A stretch of DNA of 64,000 nt from Lithobates sylvaticus (taxonomy: Eukaryota; Chordata; Amphibia; Anura; Ranidae). Of the stretch, positions 43,478-54,793 are shown piece by piece. Each line of letters begins with the position of its first letter. Within the stretch, counting starts at the first letter, position 1. The position numbers and the translations under genes are program-made. Where the stretch lies: the NCBI GenBank assembly GCA_028564925.1, contig CM053030.1, positions 405,991,603-406,055,602 of the forward strand, in the 5' to 3' direction. The notes below the pieces were generated by a model. That model was not told the origin of the DNA and did not search any database. It saw only the letters and a program-made list of their open reading frames with translations.

Positions 43478-44904
43478 GTTTATGACACCTCAAACCTAGG
43501 TCGCAAACGCAGTGCTTTTTCCTGCATCAGATCGCACGGTACGGAAGCACCAAAGAGTTTCCGAAAGTAGTGCATGCATTACTTTTTGTGTGGTGGGATT
43601 TTAACCCATTTCAAATCACTTTTCTTTTTACACAACAAACCTTATCAATAAATAACAAATTACTTTTTGACACAATCACATTTTTATTTTTTTTTTTTTT
43701 TATTGCATTTTTGTGCAAATATGAGATCTGAGGTCTTTTTGACACCAGATCTCATATTTAAGAGGTCCTGTCATGCTTTATTTCTATTCTGTACTACTTT
43801 TGGCGACTTCGGGTGCGATTTCAATAGATATCTGTGCAGGCACCCACACAGATGTCTCTGAAATCGCCCCCGAAGTCGGACTGACGTGCTTGTATGAAAT
43901 CGGTTTCAATCCCGCAGCGGTGTGAACCCAGGCTTATTGGGTTATTATTTGTATTGTATTATTTTTGGCTGGCCTTCTGCTCTTCAAGCATGGTGTGGCC
44001 ATTTACTGGAGCGAACAGCACACCATAATTATACAAAAATGTTTTGATCAAAGCCCTTCCTCTCTTTCTAAATGTGGTATCACCCAGGTAATATAAAAAG
44101 AAATAGTACCGGTATTTATTTCTTCTGTTTTATTTAGCTTACAGCAATCACAAAGATATATGTAGAATGAGGAGGAAACAATGCTGAAGCCGCTGAAATG
44201 CGAAGGCGAAGGCCTGTTATCTCACATACGATATCAAAGTCATATATTTAGATGTAAACGCCAGCAGCCATAATCACAGACCTTAAAAGAATGTATCATA
44301 AAGTAAACAGTCATAAAATCTGAAATATCTCCTTCATATAATTGTGGCAACAACCTGTCCCGGGTAAGTAGTAAGTAATATGTTTGTTCTAGATGTTAAA
44401 AGCACACATAGTGAATGTTTGCACAGTGAGTGGCTGCGGGTGCGTGCGCTCAGTAGTGCGAGACGTACTAGACAGGTGCTTATAGAATGCAGGAAATATA
44501 AACAAGAACTGTATGAGCAGCCAATGTTTAGGATTCCACTGTACCTCTTTCCAGGTATGTACTAGGTATAAATACAATGAGGTGTAACAAGTGAAGGCAG
44601 AAGGAGCAGGAGCTCAGCGTGAGGATAAGACAAACCTATATCATAAAACATGGCTGTTTGGCCTTGTAACACAATGAATAATGGAGAAAACACAGCTGCT
44701 GGAGTGACATAAAAAGGATTTTTATTGCAAGTTTCAATACCACCTACCCATTAATCACCCAACTCCCTTCCTGAGATCTGTAGCTCCTGCAACGACTAAC
44801 AGAATAGAAAGCGAGTTTCGGCTGAGAAGGCAAGCAGACAAAAAGGATGACTATGTCCTCTGTCAACTGACGCAATGACATCACCTTCGGCAACTAATCA
44901 GTTA
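43478..44904. other. Unassigned DNA; one palindromic stretch
   Basis: Near 43716-43760 AAATATGAGATCTGAGGTC faces GACACCAGATCTCATATTT, and GACTTCGGGTGCGATTTC (about 43805) faces GAAATCGCCCCCGAAGTC (about 43859). This indicates a decayed foldback of about 200 bp. The rest is unassigned. Confidence 0.45.
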
Positions 44905-45224
44905 TTAAAAGAGAAGTGCGGGAATGTAAAAAAAAAAAAAACTCCACCTGCTGCAGCATCGATCAAAAGCTGTAAGCTGTCCCCTGCTGGCTCTAAGCCT
45001 GAGAACTGAGCGATCACGTGACAGCTGAGCGCTTAGTTCTCGGTCTCCACTGAGCTGAGAGCAGTGACTGTCAGTCACTGACCCTCTGCTCCGCTCCTCC
45101 AGTGCCACCAGGCAGAAGAGGGGGTGGGAGCAGCTGGCTCAGCGTCCTCAGAGGCTGAGCCATCTGCCTGTAAGGCATCTGGGTGGATCCTGACATTATT
45201 GTCAGGATGCCTCCAGAGTCTATT

Positions 45225-45319
45225 TATTTATTTATTACAGGTTCTATAGCGCCGTCAATACATCTATATTGTACATTCACATCAGTCCCTGACCTCGAGA
45301 AGCTTACAATATAAGGTGC
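45225..45319 (-). mobile_element. 3'-end fragment of a V-SINE-like repeat, inverted
   Basis: TATTTATTTATTTATTACAG, TTCTATAGCGCC and CTCGAGAAGCTTACAATATA are the reverse complement of the tail of the SINE at 57430 (TTGTAAGCTTCTTGAG .. CACTATATGAGTACATGTAA). A 5'-truncated copy, as usual for target-primed insertion. Confidence 0.75.
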
Positions 45320-45419
45320 CTAACTGACATGGGCGTCCGCAGAACTTTTTTCAGGGGGGGGGGGGGGCATAATTTTAAGGTCACTCATTCTCTCACCCTT
45401 TTCGACAATGTCATTATCA

Positions 45420-45655
45420 TGGTCAGAGACCGCAGACGTAGTACAGGAGATGGTCGGAGACTGCAGACATGGCACAAGAGACTGTCAGAGACTGCATACA
45501 TGGTGCAAGAGACTGTCAGTGACTGCATACATGGCCCAAGACACTGCAGACATGGCACAAGAGATGACCAGAGACTGTATACATGGCCCAAGAGACTGTC
45601 AGTGACTGTAAAAGACTGCAGACATGGTACAAGAGACTCTAAGAGACTGCATACA
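45420..45655. repeat. Minisatellite, about 33-bp unit
   Basis: Irregular units of the type AGAGACTGCAGACATGGCAC and AAGAGACTGTCAGTGACTGC. Several open frames in both directions are by-products. Confidence 0.85.
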
Positions 45656-45985
45656 TGTGGAGGGTGACAGAGAGAGACAGGGGGTGACAGAGAGAGGGGG
45701 TGACAGAAAGAGACATAAGGGGTGACAGAAAGAGACATAAGGGGTGACAGAAAGAGATGGAGGGATGACAGAGAGAGACAGAGGGGGTGACAGAGAGAAA
45801 GGGGGTGACAGAGAGAGGGGGTGATAGAAAGAGACAGAGGGGGATGACAGAGAGAGACATAGGGGGGTGATACAGAGAGAGGAGTGTGACAGAGAGAGAC
45901 AGAGGGGTGGGGTGACAGAGAGAGGGGGTGAAAAAGACAGAGGGGTGGCAGAGAGAGAGAGGGGGTGACAGAGAGGGGTGATGGG
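45656..45985. repeat. Purine-rich minisatellite, GGGGTGACAGAGAGA units
   Basis: Units of about 17-25 bp built on GGGGTGACAGAGAGAGACA with variable G runs. Strongly purine-biased on the plus strand. Explains the serine/leucine/proline-rich minus-strand frames at 45599-46106. Confidence 0.9.
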
Positions 45986-46375
45986 GGTCATAGAGAGGGA
46001 CCCCCTCAAGTGCCCCTATGTCCCAGTGGTGTGTGTGCTCAGTACGGTACCTTGCATGCCAGTAGGATGTCCATGATGGCCAGCAGCTGGCAAGACCTGT
46101 TTTCATTCTGGGTGAGGACAGGGCCGGCCAACAGTGCTAGGATAAAGACTGAGTGGGGAACAAACTCCTGATCTGATCCCTGATTCCAGGGGGGGCACTT
46201 GCCCCCCCCCCCCTGCCCCTACCTGCGGACACCCATGCTAACTGATATGTGGTGTAAGCCGACAGCAAGCTTTAGCCCACTGTCGGCTGATTCTGGGTCA
46301 CAGGAGAGTGCAAGTAAGTGCACTTCTATGACCCACATGTGAGGTATGGCCAAAAGAGCTTTGGCCATATTTATC

Positions 46376-46850
46376 TTGTAAGGGCAATAAACACACACAC
46401 ACACATGTCACATGATTAGGAGCCTTGGCATGCCAGGGCAATGGTCTTGCTAGCCAAGGTAGGTATTGCATGCCCTTCTGTTACCTTTTAGGACTTAAAG
46501 GGACAGGATGAGCAAGTTTTTTTTGTTTTGTTCTTCCCCCTTTGTAGTTCCGCTGTGAGGTGAGCCTTTCTTCCGGCAATGATTGGTTTTCACAGAAAAC
46601 TCATTTCAACGGTTGATATCTTCTGACCCTACTGTAAAATCTTTATTCAAACTAGAGTCCTAAAAGTCATAAAAGTTTACCTGCTACATTTTTTGGAGAA
46701 GAAGCATTACTCCCTGTGTACTTGTACAATAAGGGCCACACAATGGGGAGACTATGGTGTTGATTTACTAAGGGCAACAGGCTGTCTACTTTGCAGTGAA
46801 TGGGGTAAAGCTCTGCTGCCTTCCATCATACAACCATGTACAAGCAAAAA
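46376..46850. other. Unassigned; short (CA)n tract
   Basis: An ACACACACAC run at about 46390-46405. From about 46760 a CTAAGGGCAACAGG stretch resembles a generic frog MITE edge but could not be assigned. Confidence 0.35.
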
Positions 46851-46854
46851 TGCA

Positions 46855-48412
46855 TTTTTTTTAAATTTGTTTTGTTTCATAAAATTTTGTTTAGTTTATT
46901 AATTTTCTAACTAATTCAAAATTTTTTGTGAAGAATAACTGGTTGTTAAGCAGTGGGCCTGGAAGCTGGCCGCAGCGTCCATAACAACCAATGAGTCATC
47001 AGCTGTCAGTGGGCTTCTCCACTGAAAGCTGAAATGTAAACAAAAGAATGCCAGCAATAGAAAAGTCAGAAAAAAATAATGTGTGGGGTCTCCCCCCCCA
47101 ATCCACACCAGACCCTTCGGATTTTAAGGGGAACCCCCACAGGAAAAAAAAAAACAGCTGGGGCCCCCCTCCCTAAAATCCATACCAGACCCTCATTCGA
47201 GCATGCAGCCCAGCAGGCCAGGAAAGGGCGGGGGGGGGGGGGGAGCGAGCCATACCAGGCCACATGTTCTGAACATGGAGCCCCCCACCACATCCCAAAG
47301 CACCTTGCTCCATATGGGCCTCTTACCCACAACCCTGGGTCACTGGGTGTTATAAGAAGAGGGCCGCCAGATCCCGCTACCCATTTGAATGAGTATGGGG
47401 TACATAGTACCCTTACTCATTCACCAAAAAAGTGTAAAAAGGGAATAAAGACACAAGAGTTTTGGACAAATCCTTTATTAAAAATCAAAAAACAATGCCC
47501 CCAGATTTAGATCCATTGTCAATCACGACGCCCGCCGCACTGCTGGACCCGGAAAAATAAAAAACCTCCAGTCTCGTTGAACGATCCCAACAAACTGCCT
47601 GCTCCTCTGTCTGACAGTCACCCGACCCCTTGTGGCATTACCAACTGATGCATGCTGGGATGGTGATGTTACATGGGGTCGGTGCCACCAGGTGAGGTTG
47701 CCAGGTGGCCCCATCCCTTACCTATTTAAGAACTGTCAAACAGTGAAGCAGGCAGTCGGCGGTTAGACTTCGTCACTGGCTTTTTTTTTTTTTTGCTTTT
47801 TTCAGGTCTGGCACTGCGGTGGGCATCTTAATTGATGATGGATCTAGATTGGCGGACATTGTTTTTTTTTTTTTTAATAAAGGGCTGGTGTCTTTATTCA
47901 CTTTTTGGTGAATGGGCAGGGGTAATATGTACCCCATACTCATTAACATAGGGGGCATCCAGATTCAGATAAGCCCTCCTGCCCGCAGACCCCCACAACC
48001 ACAGCCCAGGGTTGTGGGAAGAGGCCCTTGTCCCCATCAACATGGGGACAACATGGGGACAAGGTGCTTTGTGGTGCGGGCACCCCCCCCATGTTGAGGG
48101 CATGTGACCACCCCCTTTCCTGGCCTGCCAGGCTGCATGCTAGGATAAGGGCCTGGTATAGTTTTGGGGGGGGGGGCACACTGTTTTTTTTTTACCTTTG
48201 AGCTCTCAACAGGGAAGCCTGCTGAAAATTGATGACTCATCGGTTGCTAAGGACACGGTGGTCGGCTTCCCGGCCCGCTGTTTAACAACAAGGTATTCTT
48301 CACACAGAATTTGAATCGGTCAATGATTTTTCGACCTATTCGAAGTTGAATTGTTCCAAAAATTTGGAATTCGTTAGAAAACAAATGAACTAAACAAATT
48401 TCTCCTCCCCTA
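46855..48412. mobile_element. Large foldback element, about 1.55 kb
   Basis: The two halves are imperfect inverted repeats over about 600 bp each. Left landmarks AATAACTGGTTGTTAAGCAG, CCAATGAGTCATCAGCTGTC, TATGGGGTACATAGTACCC are mirrored on the right by CTGTTTAACAACAAGGTATT, ATTGATGACTCATCGGTTGC, GGTAATATGTACCCCATACT. The asymmetric centre is about 47530-47780. C and G runs near 47224-47243 and 48166-48177 lie in corresponding places. No transposase frame. No certain target duplication. Confidence 0.85.
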
Positions 48413-49205
48413 GTGCTTTCTATTGGCTAAAAAAAAACATCTGAAGCTTTACAAAGCTTGTAAAAAGCTGAAAAAAACTTTCTGAAAAAACGCTTAAAAA
48501 CCACCTGAAAACGCTCAGATGTGAATAGAGCCTTAATGTTTATTACTTTACTGTGAAAGAGTTTGTTTCTTCTGCATCTCTCTGGGGCCAGACACCTAAG
48601 TATTAATGAAATGTAGCATAAGGCCGTCTCCTTTTTTATTTTTAACCCAGCCTTTTTCCTATCATCTATTTTAAAGCTGAAGTTTAGCAAAAAAAAATGT
48701 CTATAGCTTTAGTAACCTAACTTTCCTGTAATGAAGTATGTTCCACGATGTGCGTGTAACTGGTTCCTGGAGAAATCTTTTGTGCAGGGTTCCTGGTCTG
48801 CCTGGTCCTCTCCCTGAACTTCTGGCACTGTGGGGGTTAGTAGCTCTGAGTCTTCTGTAAAGCTGTAGTGAACAAGCTCCTGACTGGGACCCACCCTCTC
48901 CTCCCTCCTTCTCCAATGAGAAAAGCTGTTTCATTGTTACATTGCATGTAATATGATTTGTAAATGGGAGCCAGAATCCTGTAACTTGTGAGACTTGTGT
49001 GTTACATGCAGTGTAACAATGAAATAACTTTTCCTAATGGAGAAGAAGGTCAGAAGGGGTGGGTCCCTGTTGGGCGCGTGTTCACTGCAGCTTTACAGAG
49101 GACCTGAAGCTATTAAAGGGGTTGTAAAGGTTTGTTTTTTATTTTCTAATTAGGTTCCTTTAAGCTAGTGCATTGTTGGTTGACTTACCTTTTCCTTCGA
49201 TTTCC
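48413..49205. other. Unassigned; inverted near-duplicate segment
   Basis: Near 48775-48960 and 49000-49100 segments face each other (CTCTCCTCCCTCCTTCTCCA .. TGGAGAAGAAGGTCAGAAGG; CATTGCATGTAATATGATTT near GTTACATGCAGTGTAACAAT), suggesting a decayed foldback. No flanking duplication. Confidence 0.4.
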
Positions 49206-49352
49206 CTTCTAATGACGCATACACACGATCAGAATTTCGGCCAACAAAAAACTGATGAGAGCTTTTAGTTGGAAAATGTATGCTCAATCAGACTTTTGCT
49301 GGCCGAATACCAGCCAGCAAAAGATTGAAAGCATGTTCTCAATTTTTCGGTC
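49206..49352. repeat. Family C-related MITE fragment
   Basis: GACGCATACACACGATCAGA and CTGGCCGAATACCAGCCAGC resemble the element at 1583-1956. Truncated on the right. Confidence 0.55.
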
Positions 49353-49435
49353 AGAGGATTTTTATGGGATCTTTCTTCATGCACGATGTGGGACATTCTT
49401 AATTAGAGGTAAGTTAGGTCACTAAGGGCTCTTTC

Positions 49436-49826
49436 ACACGGGGCGGATCAGTGTAGATCCGCCCCGTGGATAGCCGCTTGCTCAGCGGGGATCGCCGTAG
49501 CGATCTCCGCTGAGCAGGAAGATGACAGGTCCGTCTCTGCACTCCGTGCAGGGACGGACCTGTCAGCGCCGCTCTCCCCTATGGGAGATCGGGTGACGAC
49601 GGACCGTAGAGTCCGTCGTCACCCGATCCGCTCTGCAGACGGATGAAAAAATGTGGTTTTCCTCCGTCTGCAGAAACGGAGCATGGCGGGCACGGACGAG
49701 AGCGGGTGTCAGCGGATGCTCATCCGCTGACACCCACTATCCCATATGGATACATGTATGTCCGTTTTGCATCCGAAAATGGAAGGATGCAAAACGGACA
49801 TACGGTCCGTCCGTGTGAAAGAGCCC
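49436..49826. mobile_element. Family D-like multi-hairpin MITE, TAA-flanked
   Basis: TAA at 49433-49435 and 49827-49829. Ends GGGCTCTTTCACACGG and CCGTGTGAAAGAGCCC are perfect inverted repeats of 16 bp. At least five separate hairpins lie in a row: GGCGGATC/GATCCGCC, TGCTCAGCGG/CCGCTGAGCA, CAGGTCCGTC/GACGGACCTG, GGGTGACGACGGACC with its complement, and CATCCGAAAATGGAAGGATG. Looks young. Confidence 0.88.
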
Positions 49827-49829
49827 TAA

Positions 49830-51278
49830 ATCTATAGAGATTTTTTTTTTTTTTATTAGCTGTACTTTAGCTTTGCCTATGAAACAGCTTTTTTAGTTAT
49901 TCTAGAGTAAAAAAAAAATACGAATTGCAATGTTTACTAAACTATTTCCTTTTAACCAGGTTCCACTTAAGACAATTAGTCTGAGTTTCGGACATCTGCC
50001 TACTACAGCGTTATACCGATAGTACCTTCAATGACACCTCCTTACAGACTCTGCTGAGTTATACAAAATAAACTGACACCTAACAAATGTTTCTAATAAC
50101 AGATAATGATTATCATTACTCTAGTCTAATCGGGAGAGGAGAGCACCAAGCATGTTTCCTCCAGCTAAATCATGTCAATTTGTATTGAACTACAGTGTCC
50201 TCCAGTATAAACAGTTCCATTATTTTCTTTTATTCCAAGTACTTCTCCGAGGATCTCTTCACAGAAAAACTGTCAGCAGCCTTTTGTGCGTCTCTTATGG
50301 GCATACACATAAGGCTTTAAGAGTTACTACAAGCACAATATGTATGACAAGTCTCACTGCCATCAATATCAACATATTACAGCTTTAAATTACAATGCAA
50401 CAAAGGATCCTATGTACCCTGGGCGAAAAGCCTTATTTTATCGGTATTGTATGGATACTAGTAAGGGGAGGTAATATAACACACATAAACGACAAGGCAA
50501 GTCTATAAATCTGAAGGGAACTATACTTACCATAAATACTTTGCTTTCTCAGGACATATTGTGTTTACATAAAATCAATTTTAAAAGCAGCTATTAATAA
50601 TTAGCAATCATAACTCAACAGTGATTATATTCTAATTAAATACAGAGCTCAAAGATCCTCCTTGACTTTGTAACATCCACCCCAATGCCATGAAATGTAT
50701 TTGCTGATTTGTTTTTTAATTTATTTTAGATTTAAGGCATACAAATTTGTAAGCAGTTAAATAAATTAGACAGGAACAAATTTATTTAAAGGAATAATTT
50801 TATGAAAAGGCTAAACAATTATATCATAATAAATTATTGTTTGGCACCTTAAACAACTGTGCTGTAGTCTGTTATTTTATTTTCTGACTGCATTTTGTTT
50901 TCTATTATTTTCGTTTTTTTATTTCAGCCTGTTTATATTTTAATAGATTTTTAAGGTTTGCTGTTGGTTAGAGTCTTTACCGTTCGCTCCATCTTCAGAT
51001 GGAGAATGGTACCATCTACAGCTGCTATCCACATCCCCCAAATCATACAGAACTTCTCATTTCCCAAATTCAAGATGATGCTGTCGCTCGTTGATCTAAT
51101 GTCTTCTATAGAAGTATGGCTGGCAAGCCATCTTAAAGCGTTTGTTACCCCAGCATTTCATATTCCTGATATGTGCCTGCTCTTACCATGTACTTGTATG
51201 GGACAGTATCCTGTTCTCTTTGTATTGCTTCCTTTATGTGAAATCAATGGTGTTCCTGCCAGTCCCTCTGCTTTGCTA
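49830..51278. other. Unassigned low-repeat DNA
   Basis: AT-rich; no terminal repeats, tandem units or recognisable exon. Confidence 0.35.
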
Positions 51279-51282
51279 TTAA

Positions 51283-52080
51283 CCCCCCTGGGGGTATTCC
51301 TGAGTCTGGCTCGGGGTGGAACTTCAGTACCATAAGCGGTAACCGGAGCCAGACTCGGGATCGCATTGCAGGATACAGGAGAAGTTACTTACCTTGTCTC
51401 CTGGATCCTTCGATGTCTCCCCGCTGTGTGTGTGAGCTCCTCTGCTCGATTCACACAGTGCCGATGATCTCCGTCCCCTGCGACGTTATGACGCACGGGA
51501 GCGGAGATCGGCGCCAAATTCAAAAAAGTTAAAACACACAAAACACATACAGTACTGTAATCTTACAGATTACAGTACTGTATAAAAAAAAATTACACAT
51601 CCCCTTTGTCCCTAGTGGTCTGTCCAGTGCCCTGTGTGTTTTATATGTAGTTTTATATAATAAATAAAATAAATTCTGCCTGGAAACTGGAGATTGTCCA
51701 TAGCAACCAAAAAGTGTCCCTTTATGTCAAAAGTGGCTTTAGACCAGCTAGAAAACAGCGATAATAAATTAGAATCACAATTCATCATCAAACACTAAAT
51801 CTAATGACAGCGACAATTCTGCAACTGAACAAATTTCAGTGTTTTTGATTTGATTACATTATTGAATAATTTTTATAGTTATTTATTATATTATAATTTA
51901 TGATTTTGTGTTTCAAACTTTATCATACCCGGGATGTCTACTAGACTCTGGTTTGGACAGATTTAAGTGAGTTATTCATAAGAATTGCAGGCCTACAATA
52001 TAAAAACGCCAAATTTCCATGCAAAATAATTGTACCGCTTTTGGTACAAAATTCCTGACATAATCATACCGCCAGGGAGG
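51283..52080. mobile_element. TTAA element, CCTCCCTGGCGGT family, second copy
   Basis: TTAA at 51279-51282 and 52081-52084. The right end CATACCGCCAGGGAGG is intact; the left end reads CCCCCCTGGGGGTATTC, somewhat decayed. The interior matches 33544-34340 throughout, including ACAGTACTGTAATC and TGCCTGGAAACTGGAGATTG. Confidence 0.92.
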
Positions 52081-52084
52081 TTAA

Positions 52085-52461
52085 AAACTGACCACTCTAA
52101 GCAGGAGAGCACACCATGGTCAGTTCTCTAGCTGTGCTGGGAACTCAGTACGCTCTCCTCCAATTATTAGACTTGTCCTGATACGACCCCAACCTGCAAA
52201 GACATTCACTGGGAAGCTCAGTGTGCTGTTGCTTCTCTTCCCCCCAGCTCCTTTTCAGCTGAGAAAAGAGAGAATGTGATCACTTATAAAAAGGGCAAAA
52301 AAGGTATTTATAATGTTTTTTTTTTTTTATATATATCTATACACAAATGTTTGCCTTTCATATAGTTTACAATCACTTTAATACTACACTACAAACTTTT
52401 GACCAAGCTGGAGACATAAAATAATAATAATAATAATGGCAAGACTGATAAGCAAGCATTT
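52085..52461. other. Unassigned, with an (AAT)n tract
   Basis: (ATA)n-type microsatellite at about 52420-52437; T run at about 52319-52329. Otherwise unassigned. Confidence 0.45.
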
Positions 52462-52465
52462 TTAA

Positions 52466-53466
52466 CCGCTTCCCGACCGCCTCATGTAGATATACGTCAA
52501 CACAATGGCACGGGCAGGCAAAAGCACGTACCTGTACGTCCCCTTTAATTTGCCTGCCCGGGGGGGCGCGCGCGCGCCACCAGCGGCGCGCGCGCGACCC
52601 GGTCGGGAGCTCAGTGACCACGGCCGCGGGACCAGCGGACCCGATCGCCGCTGGTATCCCGCGATCGGGTTACGGAGCTGAAGAACGGGGAGAGGTCTAT
52701 GTAAACAAACCTCTCCCCGCGCTTCCTACACTGACTGTCAGTGATCGGCGGTTCCCTGTCACCGGGAACGCCGATCAATGACGTCAGACGTACAGCCACG
52801 CCCCCCTACTGTAAAAAAAAACACAACACGTCACACTGACTCCTCCCCGCCCCCTAGTGGTTAACCCCCTAACTACAACTGTCATTTACATAGGAATCAG
52901 TGCTATTTAAATAGCAGTGATTGCTGTATAAATGACAAATGTCTCAAAAATGTGTCAAAAATGTCCGATGTGTCCGCCAAAATGTCGCAGTCACAATAAA
53001 AATCGCTGATCGCCGCCATTACTAATAAAAAAAAAAATATTAATAAAAATGCTATAAAACTATCCCCTATTTTGTAAACGCTATAACTTTTGCGCAAACT
53101 AATCAATAATCGCTAATTGCGATTTTTTTTACCAAAAATATGTAGAAAAATACGTATCGGCATAAACTGAGGAAAAAAAATGTTTTTTTATATATTTTTT
53201 GGGGATATTTATTATAGCAAAAAGTAAAAAATATTGCATTTTTTTCAAAATTGTCGCTCTATTTTTGTTTATAGCGCAAAAAATAGAAACCGCAGGGGCG
53301 ATCAAATACCACCAAAAGAAAGCTCTATTTGTGGGAAAAAAAGGACGCCAATTTTGTTTTGGAGCCACGTCGCATGACCGCGCAATTGTTAGTTAAAGCG
53401 ACGCAGTGCCGAATTGCAAAAAGGGGCCTGGTCCTTTGGCTGCCAATTGGTCCGGGGCTGAAGTGG
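52466..53466. mobile_element. TTAA element (CCGCTTCCC ends), longest intact copy
   Basis: TTAA at 52462-52465 and 53467-53470. It starts CCGCTTCCCGACCGCC and ends GGGGCTGAAGTGG. A GC-rich 5' third (GGGCGCGCGCGCGCC) is followed by an AT-rich remainder with TATAGCGCAAAAAATAG and AAATACCACCAAAAGAAAGC. It aligns to 25977-26800 and the two halves of 23119-25319. Confidence 0.9.
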
Positions 53467-53470
53467 TTAA

Positions 53471-54470
53471 AGTTTGCTGGATAAAATTGTATTCTTTTAA
53501 CTGATAGAATATTCTGCAGACTAGTCAATGTAATTTATTTTTGAGATCACGCAAATGTTAAAAATATCCATAATTGTGACGAAATATCCAGAAATGGCTA
53601 TGTCTGGTGCTCATATGAGGTGCTTATAACTGAATCTGCAGATAAATAGAAAGTAAGGGAATATATGTGACCAACCAACAATCCACTCCAGTATGTTCAC
53701 TCTAGATGGCGGTTAAATCTTTAAGCGTCAGCAAAAACAAATAAAATGTAGTTTCCGTGCAGTTGCACGGTCTGTAGGCTGAGGCATCCTATTGCCCCTC
53801 CCACATTATCGCCATGCACCCCCATCCATGGTACTGACACAGGAGAGCCGAAGCTTAAAAAAACATGTTGGCATCATGATGGCACTGATGCTGATTTAAA
53901 AAAAAATTAATAAATAAAAAAGTATCTACACAAAACTGGGTATGAGGAGGAGGAAGGCAAAATTTTTTAAATAAACTCTATTGACCTTTACTTCCACTTT
54001 AATCAGGATCTGGAAGAATCATACTAAACACCCTTCAAAAATCCACCAATTCTATCAGTTAAGTACACACTTTGTTCAACAGTACCATATCCTAATGAAG
54101 GCTTTTTAGGATTTAAGAATCCAAAAAAATACACTTTTGGTGTTTTCCTCCACGCACACTCAAGGGATTTTAAACAGTCGTTATTAGAGATGTGTATAGT
54201 AAATTTAAAGATGTGGGGTTCTGGGAGGTTCTCACATTGAAGTCCCCATACTGTCATTTAAACCCAGACTCAGCTAAAAACCTTTATTTTGTTTTGGATA
54301 TGGTTAGAGCCTCTGCCAAGGTTTTAGTGCTGTCTATGTCCCTATTAGGGAAGTTTCCCCTCACTTCCGGTCACAACAGGAAGTTAAGGGAAATCTGTCC
54401 TATGGAAATACAAACAAAAACTAAAACATTGTTTTAGTAGAGTGAAAAAGGGTCTGAACTACTAACAATG
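53471..54470. other. No feature recognised
   Basis: Unassigned non-coding DNA, including short A runs. No ends or domain found. Confidence 0.35.
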
Positions 54471-54675
54471 ACTCAAATTTACTAAAGGAGTAGTGTGTGT
54501 TCACTTCCAAAGTGAATTTTAATTTATTTTGGTAAATGAGGTAAAGCAAAGTGAACACCCAATCGGGTGCAAAGAAAGTTAACAAAATAAAAATAAAAAT
54601 AAAAATCTGAATTCAGTAAAACTTCACCCTTTTCACTAAGTTAAGAGGAAAATAATTTTGCATCTTTAGTAAATC
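54471..54675. repeat. Palindromic MITE-like sequence
   Basis: CTCAAATTTACTAAAGGAGT on the left mirrors GCATCTTTAGTAAATCACCC on the right, with GTTCACTTCCAAAGTG-type repeats inside. It resembles family B in layout, not in sequence. Confidence 0.5.
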
Positions 54676-54793
54676 ACCCCAATGTTTCTTTTCTTTTACA
54701 GGTTTTACAGTGACAACAGGAAATGAGGAAAAAAATCTGCCTAATGCAGTCTCAGGCAGAAAAACAAACCTAGCATATATTTTAACTCTTTCA

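Larger units (their letters stand above)
45328..46237. mobile_element. hAT-type element carrying two internal minisatellites
   Basis: CTAACTGA duplicated at 45320-45327 and 46238-46245. Ends CATGGGCGTCCGCAG and (reverse complement) CATGGGTGTCCGCAG. Beside each end there is a long G or C run. No transposase; the interior is mostly tandem repeats (45420-45655 and 45656-45985). Non-autonomous. Confidence 0.88.
44909..46375. repeat. Family F element, split by a SINE fragment and a hAT element
   Basis: TTAA (44905-44908) then AAGAGAAGTGCGGGAATG. It continues with GAGAACTGAGCGATCACGTG and GGTGGATCCTGAC up to about 45224, then resumes after 46245 with CGACAGCAAGCTTTAGCCCA and GGTCACAGGAGAG. The right end is eroded. 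The two interruptions lie at 45225-45319 and 45328-46237. Confidence 0.6.

Noticed and set aside
45599-46106. Serine/proline/leucine-rich minus-strand frames
   Set aside because: They are the reverse translation of a purine-rich GGGGTGACAGAGAGA minisatellite.
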